From an uncultured Chloroflexota bacterium (lineage in GTDB: Bacteria; Chloroflexota; Limnocylindria; Limnocylindrales; CSP1-4), in NCBI GenBank assembly GCA_903930745.1, contig CAIYZX010000580.1, forward strand, positions 1 to 5,546: a stretch of 5,546 nucleotides of DNA, written 5' to 3'. Positions 1-5,268 of the stretch are shown piece by piece (the stretch's first letter is position 1; each line of letters opens with the position of its first letter). The position numbers and the translations under genes are program-made. The notes beneath the pieces are model-generated. The model searched no databases. It saw only the letters and a program-made list of their open reading frames with translations, and was not told the DNA's origin.

Positions 1-426
1 AACAAGACCGAGTCCCTGATCGGGTACACCACGCTCTTCGGTGACTCCGCGTGCGCCTTCAACCCCATCGGCGACCTGTACAAGAGCCAGGTCCGCCAGC
101 TGTCCGTGGCCGTGGGCGTGCCCGAGGCGGTGATCCGCAAGGCGCCGTCCGCGGACCTCTGGCCGGGCCAGACGGACGAGACGGAGGCCGGCTTCTCGTA
201 CCCGGTGCTGGACCGGATCCTGTTCTGGCGCGTTGACCGCCGCCGGAGCGTGGACGAGGTGGTGGCGATGGGCTTCGACCAGGCGCTCGTGGAGCGGGTG
301 GACCGGATGGTGGCGGGCGCCGAGTTCAAGCGCCAGATGCCGCCGATCGCGAAGCTTGGCCCCCGGACCGCGGGCGTGGACTACCTGTACCCGCGCCGCC
401 GGCCCGGCTCGGCCGCGCGCTCCTAG
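1..426 (+). CDS. nadE: NAD+ synthetase, C-terminal part (5' end outside window)
   Basis: This frame is open from base 1 to the TAG at 424-426 and encodes the last 141 residues of an NAD synthetase, which converts deamido-NAD+ to NAD+ using ATP and ammonia in the cytosol. Visible family signatures are NKTESLIGY at the start, GDSACAFNPIGDLYKSQV, then PSADLWPGQTDE and a tail with KRQMPPIAKLGPRT before the stop. These are the conserved substrate-binding segments of the NadE C-terminal half. The ATP-binding SGGxDS motif would lie upstream of the window, so I cannot see whether the protein is the short ammonia-dependent type or has an N-terminal glutaminase domain. The PPIAK...R tail with only a short basic extension resembles the short type. 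rsmI follows after 15 bases, which suggests co-transcription. The internal ATG at 106 is not a start, because homology continues upstream of it. Confidence 0.93.
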   Translation, partial: NKTESLIGYTTLFGDSACAFNPIGDLYKSQVRQLSVAVGVPEAVIRKAPSADLWPGQTDETEAGFSYPVLDRILFWRVDRRRSVDEVVAMGFDQALVERVDRMVAGAEFKRQMPPIAKLGPRTAGVDYLYPRRRPGSAARS

Positions 427-441
427 GGAACGGCGGCGCTC

Positions 442-1332
442 GTGACGCGGGCGACGGGCGAGGGCGGCGGCCCCGCGACTGGCGAGGGTGGCACGCTCTA
501 CGTGGTGGCCACGCCCATCGGCAACCTCGGCGACATCACGCTGCGGGCGCTGGACGTCCTGCGCGCCGTGCCGCTGATCGCCGCCGAGGACACGCGGGTC
601 ACGCGCAAGCTCCTGGACCGCTTCGAGATCGCGGTCCGCACCACCTCGTACCACGCGCAGAGCGGCCCGGCGCGCGTGCGGGAGCTGCTCCGGCACCTGG
701 CGTCCGGCGCGGACCTCGCCCTCGTGACGGACGCCGGGACGCCCGCGGTCTCCGACCCGGGTGATGGTCTGGCCGCCGCCTGGGCCGCCGAGGGCGGGAC
801 CGTGGTTGCGATCCCCGGTGCCTCTGCCGTGCTCACGGCCATCGCCGCCACCGGCATCGCCGGCCCGCGCTGGTCCTTCGAGGGGTTCCTGCCGAGATCC
901 GGGCGGGAGCGCAAGGACCGCCTGGCAGCCATCGCCGCGGACGAGCGCGGAAGCATCCTCTTCGAGGCCCCGGGCCGCACCGAGGAGACGCTCCGGGACC
1001 TGGCGGCAGCCTGCGGCGCGGACCGCGTGGGCGCCGTCTGCCGGGAGCTGACGAAGCTGCACGAGACCATCACGCGTGGGCCGCTGGGCGAGCTTGCGCA
1101 GGCCGCCACCGACGGGACGATCCCGGCGCGCGGCGAGGTGGTGATCGTCGTTGGCTGGGGCAGGGGAGCCACCGTCATCGAGGCGTCCGCGGAGGATGCC
1201 ATTGACGCGCTGGCCGCCGCTCGGGCAGAGGTGGAACGGCTGGTGGCCGCCGGGACCGCGAGGGGCGAGGCCGCCAGGCGCGTGGCGGCGGCGACCGGCA
1301 TTCCGCGGCGCTCCCTGTACGGGGCCGGTTGA
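442..1332 (+). CDS. rsmI: 16S rRNA (cytidine(1402)-2'-O)-methyltransferase RsmI
   Basis: This encodes 296 residues and starts at GTG 442. RsmI is a tetrapyrrole-methylase-fold enzyme that uses SAM to 2'-O-methylate C1402 of 16S rRNA in the decoding centre. Motifs seen in order are LYVVATPIGNLGDIT (residues 19-33), IAAEDTR (46-52), SYHAQ (69-73), the diagnostic DAGTPAVSDPG (97-107), IPGASA (124-129), FEGFLPRSGRERKDRL, FEAPGRTEETL and CRELTKLHETI. A small C-terminal helical domain (about 258-294, ending GIPRRSLYGAG) matches the usual RsmI tail. Length is typical. The GTG start leaves 18 residues before the conserved LYVV, about as many as E. coli RsmI has. The ribosome site is weak (AGGGAA at 425-430, 11 bases upstream, overlapping the nadE stop). 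The 15-base gap suggests an operon with nadE. The N-terminus contains ATGEGG twice (residues 4-9 and 12-17), a low-complexity stretch with no evident role. Confidence 0.95.
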   Translation: MTRATGEGGGPATGEGGTLYVVATPIGNLGDITLRALDVLRAVPLIAAEDTRVTRKLLDRFEIAVRTTSYHAQSGPARVRELLRHLASGADLALVTDAGTPAVSDPGDGLAAAWAAEGGTVVAIPGASAVLTAIAATGIAGPRWSFEGFLPRSGRERKDRLAAIAADERGSILFEAPGRTEETLRDLAAACGADRVGAVCRELTKLHETITRGPLGELAQAATDGTIPARGEVVIVVGWGRGATVIEASAEDAIDALAAARAEVERLVAAGTARGEAARRVAAATGIPRRSLYGAG

Positions 1333-1375
1333 CCGGAGTCGCGCGGAACCGCCCGCGTTGCGTACGATGGCGCGC
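1329..1375 (+). promoter_or_regulatory. Putative leaderless promoter for caxA
   Basis: TACGAT at 1363-1368 matches the TANNNT pattern of a -10 element. It lies 7 bases before the ATG at 1376, so transcription would be expected to begin at or next to that start codon. No Shine-Dalgarno sequence is visible upstream of either possible ATG, which fits a leaderless mRNA. A TTGACC at 1329-1334, overlapping the rsmI stop, looks like a -35 but is 28 bases from the -10, too far for a normal pair. The call rests on the -10 position and the missing ribosome site. The alternative is read-through from rsmI with weak initiation. Confidence 0.4.
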
Positions 1376-2500
1376 ATGACGAACGCCGCCTCCACCCGCA
1401 GCTCCATGCCGATCCTGGGCCCCCTCTCGCCCACGAGCCGGATCGCCCTCCTGGTGACGCTCGCCCTCTCGATCGCCGCGATCGCGCTCGAGTTTGGCGC
1501 CCACATGGAGGGCGCGTCGATGTTCGTGCTCTCCGCGGTGGCCATCCTGGGCCTCGCCTGGATCGTGGGCCTCTCCACGGAGCGCCTTGGCGCCATCACC
1601 GGCCCGCAGGTGGGCGGCATCCTCAACGCGACGTTCGGCAACATCGCCGAGCTGATCATCGCCTTCTTCGCCCTCCAGGCCGGGCTCCTCACCGTGGTGA
1701 AGGCGTCCATCACGGGCTCCATCATCGGCAACCTGCTGCTCGTCCTTGGCGCGGCGGTGCTGGCGGGTGGTCTCAAGAACGGCCGACAGGCATTCAGTGC
1801 AAGGATCGCGGGCTCCAACGCCGCCCTGCTGGTCCTGGCGGCCGTGGGGCTCCTGGTCCCAGCGGTCTTCGCCGCCAGCGGTGCGACCGCCACGGGCGCC
1901 AAGGTGGAGGAGTCCGCCCTCATCGCGATCGTCCTGATCGTGGGTTACGGCCTGTCGCTCGTCTGGTCGTTCACCAACCCGGAGCGCACGCTTGGCGGAC
2001 ACGACGAGCCGGAGCACCACGGTGGTCCCGCCTGGAGCGCCAGGGCGGCGGTCGTGGTCCTCGTGCTGGCGGCGGGCCTCCTCGCCGTCCTCTCGGAGAT
2101 CCTCGTTGGCTCCATCGAGCCGTTCATCGAGCAGTTCGGCCTCTCGGAGATGTTCGTGGGCGTGATCCTGATCCCCACGATCGGCAACCTCGCCGAGCAC
2201 CTCGTGGCGGTCCAGCTCGCCTACAAGAACCGCTCCGAGTTCGCGATGGCCGTGACGTTCGGCTCCTCGCTCCAGGTGGCGCTCTTCGTGGCGCCGGTGC
2301 TCGTGCTCCTGGGCCTGCTGGTGGGCCAGCCCATGGACCTCGTCTTCCACCCGCTGGAGGTGGCAGCGGTGGGCGCGGCCGTGGCGCTCTCGGCACTGAT
2401 CGCCCTGGACGGCGAGTCCAACTGGCTCGAGGGCGCACTCCTGATGCTCGTCTACCTCGTCCTTGCCATCTCGTTCTTCGAGTTCCGCATCCCGATCTGA
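1376..2500 (+). CDS. caxA: Calcium/proton exchanger, CAX family (CaxA-like membrane antiporter)
   Basis: This encodes a very hydrophobic protein of 374 residues with about 10-11 apparent membrane helices. CAX proteins exchange cytosolic Ca2+ (sometimes other divalent cations) for H+ across the inner membrane. Both alpha-repeat signatures are present. The first is GGILNATFGNIAELIIA, with GNIAE at residues 88-92. The second is IPTIGNLAEHLVAV, with GNLAEH at 270-275, followed by a segment ending FGSSLQVALFVAPVLVLLG. E92 and E274 are the expected transport glutamates. A charged, His/Asp/Glu-rich loop (about residues 203-216, with GGHDEPEHHGG) separates the two halves, as the acidic loop does in this family. 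The ATG at 1367 is in frame and would add MAR. I prefer 1376 because a -10-like box sits 7 bases upstream. The open frame extends back to 1151, but that part overlaps rsmI and looks non-membrane. The exact ion cannot be read from sequence. Confidence 0.9.
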   Translation: MTNAASTRSSMPILGPLSPTSRIALLVTLALSIAAIALEFGAHMEGASMFVLSAVAILGLAWIVGLSTERLGAITGPQVGGILNATFGNIAELIIAFFALQAGLLTVVKASITGSIIGNLLLVLGAAVLAGGLKNGRQAFSARIAGSNAALLVLAAVGLLVPAVFAASGATATGAKVEESALIAIVLIVGYGLSLVWSFTNPERTLGGHDEPEHHGGPAWSARAAVVVLVLAAGLLAVLSEILVGSIEPFIEQFGLSEMFVGVILIPTIGNLAEHLVAVQLAYKNRSEFAMAVTFGSSLQVALFVAPVLVLLGLLVGQPMDLVFHPLEVAAVGAAVALSALIALDGESNWLEGALLMLVYLVLAISFFEFRIPI

Positions 2501-2516
2501 CGCCGGACAGCCGCAA

Positions 2517-2547
2517 GCGGCGGCACGAGGGGGATCCGTGCCGCCGC
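2517..2547. terminator. GC-rich hairpin between convergent caxA and ssb, likely bidirectional terminator
   Basis: A perfect 11-bp inverted repeat (GCGGCGGCACG at 2517-2527 and CGTGCCGCCGC at 2537-2547) encloses a 9-base loop. It sits in the 68-base gap between the caxA stop and the ssb stop, where both transcripts need to end. No strong T-run follows on either strand, so it is not a textbook intrinsic terminator. GC-rich bacteria often have such T-poor hairpins. Confidence 0.6.
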
Positions 2548-2568
2548 CGCGAGAGGGGAGAAGGACGC

Positions 2569-3048
2569 CTAGGCCGCGACGGCCTCCTCGAGAAGCTCGT
2601 CCTCCTCCTCGTCCTCCCCGTCCAGGACGGAGAAGCCGCTGTCGTCCGCCATGGGCTCTGACGCGTCCGCCGGGATCCCGGCGGCGATCGCCTGGGCCTC
2701 CAGCGCCGCAGCCGCCGGACCGCCGTTGTCGTCACGCCGGCGGCGCCCCGCCAGCATCTCCACGGACGACGCGATGATCTCGGTGCGCCAGTGGCGCTTC
2801 GAATCGGCGTCATCCCAGGTCCGGGTCTGGATCCGGCCCTCAACGGCCACCTGCTGGCCCTTGCCGAGGTAGCGGCCGCACGTCTCGGCCAGGCGGTTCC
2901 ACGCCACGATGTTGTGGAACTCGGTGCGCTCCTTGCCCGCCGCGTACTCGTGCGTGGCGAGCGAGAAGGTGACCACCGCCTTGCCGCCGGCGGTGGTGCG
3001 GAGCTCGGGGTCGCGCGTCAGGCGACCGGTGAGAAGGACCCGGTTCAT
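2569..3048 (-). CDS. ssb: Single-stranded DNA-binding protein
   Basis: This encodes 159 residues. SSB coats single-stranded DNA during replication, repair and recombination, usually as a homotetramer. The N-terminal OB fold (about residues 1-101) is clear: MNRVLLTGRLTRDPELR, FSLAT (28-32), FHNIVAWNRLAETCGRYLGKG (44-64), VEGRIQTRTW (69-78) and a final strand with WRTEIIASSVEML. The aromatic residues W50, W78 and W87 lie where SSBs stack on DNA bases. The tail (102-159) is Ala/Pro-rich and then very acidic (GEDEEEDELLEE), ending AVAA. It lacks the DDDIPF-like tip that normally recruits partner proteins. The start is supported by an AAGGAGA ribosome site (3058-3064 on the + strand), 9 bases before the ATG. 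The gene stands alone here instead of in the common rpsF-ssb-rpsR order, so a second ssb copy elsewhere is possible. It is convergent with caxA and divergent from pepD. Confidence 0.93.
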   Translation of the reverse strand: MNRVLLTGRLTRDPELRTTAGGKAVVTFSLATHEYAAGKERTEFHNIVAWNRLAETCGRYLGKGQQVAVEGRIQTRTWDDADSKRHWRTEIIASSVEMLAGRRRRDDNGGPAAAALEAQAIAAGIPADASEPMADDSGFSVLDGEDEEEDELLEEAVAA

Positions 3049-3095
3049 CGGCCGGTGTCTCCTTTGGCTTGGGGCGGGCGGTAGGGACAGGACGA

Positions 3096-3101
3096 ACCCT
3101 A
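3096..3101 (-). promoter_or_regulatory. Possible -10 box of ssb
   Basis: On the minus strand the sequence TAGGGT reads from 3101 to 3096 and fits TANNNT. A transcript starting about 7 bases on, near 3089, would give a 40-base leader containing the AAGGAGA ribosome site of ssb. I see no convincing -35 at 17 bases (AGGGGC is there), so this is a weak call. Confidence 0.3.
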
Positions 3102-3110
3102 CGCAGCGCC

Positions 3111-3143
3111 ACTCATCGGCCCCTCACGCCGCACTCATCGGCC
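3111..3143. repeat. Short direct repeat ACTCATCGGCC, two copies, in the ssb/pepD divergent region
   Basis: ACTCATCGGCC occurs at 3111-3121 and again at 3133-3143, 22 bases start to start, or about two helical turns. A shorter third copy (TCATCGGCC, 3045-3053) overlaps the ssb start codon. On the minus strand each reads GGCCGATGA. Two identical 11-mers spaced by two turns in a divergent promoter region could be operator sites, but could also be a local duplication. Confidence 0.4.
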
Positions 3144-3287
3144 ACTTATGCGAAGGCCCGGGGACGCGTAGGACGAGCGGAAGCGCCCCGCAGACCATGC
3201 CCGGCGGAGCGGTCGCAGTGGCCCTCACCGCCGACACCGCGGGGGCGTGGACTGGCAGCGCTGTTCGAAGCACCTCGGGGAAGCACC

Positions 3288-3380
3288 ATGCACACGTCAC
3301 CCACCCGGAACGCCCATCGGAACCCACGGCGCCTGGCCCTGCAGGCGGGCGCCCTCGCGGCGGTGCTGATCACCGGGTGC
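3288..3380 (+). other. Lipoprotein signal peptide and lipobox of the PepD-like protein
   Basis: Residues 1-30 contain an N-terminal region with Arg7, Arg11, Arg14 and Arg15, a hydrophobic core from L16 to I28, and L-I-T-G before Cys31 (TGC at 3378-3380). This satisfies the usual lipobox pattern for lipid modification and signal peptidase II cleavage. Small residues (GGPAPA) and a flexible Ala/Pro/Thr linker to about residue 80 follow, as is common after a lipid anchor. The adjacent Arg14-Arg15 pair is not embedded in a good Tat consensus, so Sec export is more likely. Confidence 0.8.
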
Positions 3381-4964
3381 GGCGGGCCGGCCCCGGCAAC
3401 GCAGGCGCCCACGATGGCGCTGGCAACCGAGGGTGCCGTGCCAAGCGTGCCCGCTGCCACCCCCGCAGCCACGTCTGCGCCAGGCGGCCTGCCGGCCGGC
3501 CCCGTCCCGCTCGCGGACGTCGCGGTGCAGATGGAGCCCGCGGCCGTGTGGACGCACTTCGCGGAGCTGAACGCGATCCCGCGCGGGTCTCACCACGAGG
3601 AGAAGGCGACCGCCTTCGTCGCCGACTTCGGGCGCAGCCTGGGCTGCCCGGTGACGGTGAACGAGGTGGGCGATGTGGTGATCCACGTCCCGGCGACCGC
3701 CGGCATGGAGGACCGGCCGGGCGTGGTGCTCCAGGCCCACCTGGACATGGTTGAGCAGAAGGTGGAGGGCTCCACGTTCAACTTCGCGACGGACCCGATC
3801 GCCTCGGTCCTCGAAGACGGCTGGGTCCACGCCACCGGGACCACGCTCGGCTCGGACGACGGCTCCGGCGTCGCGATCATCATGGCCCTGATCGAGGCCG
3901 ACGACGTCCCGCACGGACCCATCGAGGCCCTGTTCACGGTTGACGAGGAGGACGGCTTCACCGGCGTTGACGCGCTCAAGCCCGGCGACCTGGCCTTCCG
4001 CACGTACATCAACATCGACAACGAGCAGGAGGGCCAGTTCCTGGTCAGCAGCGCCGGCGGCGTCTACGTGAACGCGACCGGCACCTACGCGCCGACGGCG
4101 GCACCCGCGGGCTCCGCCGGGCTGGCCATCACGGTCGGCGGGCTGCAGGGCGGCCACTCCGGCATCGACATCAACAAGGGCCGGGGGAGCGCCCACCAGC
4201 TGCTCGCGGAGCTCCTGCGCGACGCCCCGGCCGAGCTGGGGATTCGCGTCGGCTCCATCACCGGCGGCACCCAGCGCAACGCCATTCCGCGCAGTGCGAC
4301 CGCCGTCGTGGCGGTGCCTGCGGACCAGGTTGCGGCCGTCAGGGCCTACGTGGCCACCCGGGCACAGGCGGCCGTGGCGGCCCTCGGCGACGCGGACCCG
4401 GGCGTGACGATCACCGCGGATGCCGCCGACACCCCGGCGACGGTGATGCCCGCGCCCGCGCAGGCCACGTTCGTCGCCGCCATCGCCGCGGCGCCCCAGG
4501 GCGTCTACCGGATGAGTGCGGACATGCCGGGCTTCCCGGAGACGTCCACGAACCTCGGCGTGCTGAGCCTGGCGGACGGCACGTGGACCGCCAACTCGTA
4601 CGTGCGCAGCGCGAAGGACACAGAGCGCGACGCGGAGGCCGGGCGCATCGCCGATGCGCTGGCTCCAACCGGCGCCACCGTGGAGCGCGAGGGCGCCTAC
4701 TCCGGGTGGCCCGCCAACCCGGACTCGGCGATCCTCGCCCTGATGCGGACCACGTACGTGACGGTCTTCGGCACCGAGCCGGACGTCACCGCGGTGCACG
4801 CGGGCCTGGAGACGAGCGTCGCCGGCGTGACGTTCCCGGGCATGGACATGATCTCCGTTGGGCCCACCACCACGGGCGTCCACGCGCCGGACGAGCGCCT
4901 GGAGGTGGCCTCCGTGCAGCGCGTCTACGACCTGCTGGTCGCCACCCTGGCCGCGATCCGGTAG
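3288..4964 (+). CDS. pepD: Xaa-His dipeptidase (M20C, PepD family) with lipoprotein signal
   Basis: This encodes 558 residues. PepD-family enzymes are two-zinc metallopeptidases that cleave dipeptides such as Xaa-His. From residue 82 the protein follows E. coli PepD closely over 477 residues. Predicted catalytic or metal residues by family alignment are H151 and D153 in QAHLDMV, D190 in TLGSDDG, E220/E221 in VDEEDG, D244 in INIDNEQEG and H532 in GVHAPDE. GGLQGGHSG, GGTQRNAIPR, ETSTNLGV, GAYSGWP and HAGLE are also conserved. The first 81 residues are extra: a basic start (RNPRR), a hydrophobic stretch (about 16-28), the lipobox ITG-C with Cys31, and an Ala/Pro/Thr-rich linker. A membrane-anchored, externally exposed lipoprotein is therefore inferred, whereas characterised PepD is cytosolic. 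The ATG at 3288 is chosen because it begins the signal peptide and has GGGGAAG 4 bases upstream (3277-3283). The open frame continues back to 3069 but without recognisable content. ATG 3531 would give a cytosolic-length form but has no ribosome site. Confidence 0.93.
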   Translation: MHTSPTRNAHRNPRRLALQAGALAAVLITGCGGPAPATQAPTMALATEGAVPSVPAATPAATSAPGGLPAGPVPLADVAVQMEPAAVWTHFAELNAIPRGSHHEEKATAFVADFGRSLGCPVTVNEVGDVVIHVPATAGMEDRPGVVLQAHLDMVEQKVEGSTFNFATDPIASVLEDGWVHATGTTLGSDDGSGVAIIMALIEADDVPHGPIEALFTVDEEDGFTGVDALKPGDLAFRTYINIDNEQEGQFLVSSAGGVYVNATGTYAPTAAPAGSAGLAITVGGLQGGHSGIDINKGRGSAHQLLAELLRDAPAELGIRVGSITGGTQRNAIPRSATAVVAVPADQVAAVRAYVATRAQAAVAALGDADPGVTITADAADTPATVMPAPAQATFVAAIAAAPQGVYRMSADMPGFPETSTNLGVLSLADGTWTANSYVRSAKDTERDAEAGRIADALAPTGATVEREGAYSGWPANPDSAILALMRTTYVTVFGTEPDVTAVHAGLETSVAGVTFPGMDMISVGPTTTGVHAPDERLEVASVQRVYDLLVATLAAIR

Positions 4965-4993
4965 GCGGTCGCAGCCACCGAAGCCTGGGACAC

Positions 4994-5028
4994 GGGTTGC
5001 GGGGGTGAACGTCACCCTCGCGCAACCC
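4994..5028 (+). terminator. Hairpin downstream of pepD, probable terminator
   Basis: Twenty-nine bases after the pepD stop, GGGTTGCG (4994-5001) pairs with CGCAACCC (5021-5028), and inside it GGGTGA (5003-5008) pairs with TCACCC (5012-5017) around an ACG loop. The two stems are separated by a small 1/3-base internal loop. The following bases (TGTTGG) contain only a short T-poor tract, so this is a strong hairpin with weak intrinsic-terminator character. It lies upstream of the purA promoter candidate and separates the two genes. Confidence 0.6.
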
Positions 5029-5057
5029 TGTTGGCCGTGTGTGGCCCCCCAGTGGTT

Positions 5058-5066
5058 TGGTATGCT
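5058..5066 (+). promoter_or_regulatory. Extended -10 promoter candidate for purA
   Basis: TGG followed by TATGCT (5061-5066) fits the extended -10 form TGnTAnnnT. Transcription would begin near 5073, leaving a leader of about 195 bases before purA. No good -35 is found at 17 bases; TTGGCC at 5031-5036 is 24 bases away. An extended -10 can act without a strong -35, which is why I keep this call. It lies after the pepD terminator hairpin, as expected for a separate purA transcript. Confidence 0.45.
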
Positions 5067-5126
5067 CGGGCGGTTCCCGAGGCCGGTGCGACTCCGGCCC
5101 GTGACCAAGGAGATGACCGTTGCACG

Positions 5127-5198
5127 ATGAAGGCGCGGCGTCCGCCCCGTGAGGCCGGCGCGCACCTTCGACGCCCCGGTTCACCGGCTCGCCGGTGA
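5127..5198 (+). CDS. Possible 23-residue Arg-rich leader peptide upstream of purA
   Basis: An ATG at 5127 opens a 23-codon frame ending at TGA 5196-5198, giving a peptide with 8 Arg and 4 Pro. An AAGGAG ribosome site (5107-5112) lies 14 bases upstream, longer than ideal. The ATG overlaps the TGA of an even shorter frame (ATG 5113 or GTG 5101, ending 5130, peptide end MTVAR) in an ATGA arrangement typical of coupled translation. Its stop codon falls in the 3' arm of the 5181-5198 hairpin, so ribosomes translating it would melt that hairpin. No homology is recognised. It may simply be a chance open frame. Confidence 0.2.
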   Translation: MKARRPPREAGAHLRRPGSPARR

Positions 5199-5257
5199 GC
5201 AGACGCGGGAGACGTGTATCCAGGACCCCGGTGATGAGCCGGGGTCGATTTGTGTCC

Positions 5258-5261
5258 GGAG
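5258..5261 (+). promoter_or_regulatory. Ribosome binding site that fixes the purA start
   Basis: GGAG at 5258-5261 lies 7 bases before the GTG at 5269, an ideal spacing. An in-frame TAG at 5263-5265 excludes any start further upstream. The next in-frame GTG (5281) lacks a ribosome site. Confidence 0.8.
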
Positions 5262-5268
5262 ATAGGCC

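Larger units (their letters stand above)
5073..5268 (+). other. Long structured 5' leader of purA
   Basis: The 195 bases before purA hold several strong inverted repeats. GGCCGG/CCGGCC is at 5081-5086 and 5094-5099, with a 7-base loop. GGCGTC/GACGCC is at 5137-5142 and 5170-5175. TCACCGG/CCGGTGA is at 5181-5187 and 5192-5198, with a CTCG loop and two more possible pairs at the base. GACCCCGG/CCGGGGTC is at 5224-5231 and 5239-5246, followed by GATTTGTGT, which looks slightly terminator-like. CTCCGG (5092-5097) is complementary to CCGGAG (5256-5261), which contains the purA ribosome site, so an alternative pairing that hides it is possible. GAGGCCGG-GCG occurs twice (5079-5090 and 5151-5162, one mismatch). 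No known riboswitch family could be assigned. In GC-rich DNA some of these pairings may be chance. Confidence 0.4.

Noticed and set aside
1151..1375. Upstream extension of the caxA frame into rsmI
   Set aside because: It overlaps conserved RsmI coding sequence and adds a Pro/Arg-rich segment unlike any CAX N-terminus.
1175..2350. Antisense open frame of 391 codons opposite rsmI end and caxA
   Set aside because: The translation is a charged, repetitive mirror of hydrophobic codons in caxA. No ribosome site or motif supports it.
3256..3263. Palindrome CAGCGCTG upstream of pepD as an operator
   Set aside because: It is only 8 bases, has no second copy and does not coincide with a promoter I can recognise.
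3069..3287. Upstream extension of the pepD frame
   Set aside because: The extension has no homology and would bury the signal peptide, which must be N-terminal. ATG 3288 has a plausible ribosome site.
5065..5081. Hairpin CTCGGG/CCCGAG at the start of the purA leader
   Set aside because: Its left arm overlaps the proposed -10 box, so it would not be in a transcript starting near 5073. It would matter only if the true start is further upstream.
5068..5106. Cobalamin riboswitch in the purA leader
   Set aside because: GGTGCGACTCC inside a CCGG-CCGG stem resembles the conserved P6 region of B12 riboswitches, but the AGGGAA segment and the GCCACTG box are missing, and purA is not a usual target. 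A covariance-model scan would settle this.
3297..5165. Very long antisense open frame (622 codons) covering pepD
   Set aside because: It mirrors the GC-biased third positions of pepD, has Arg/Gly/His-rich low-complexity translation with no recognisable motif, and lies opposite a gene with full family homology.
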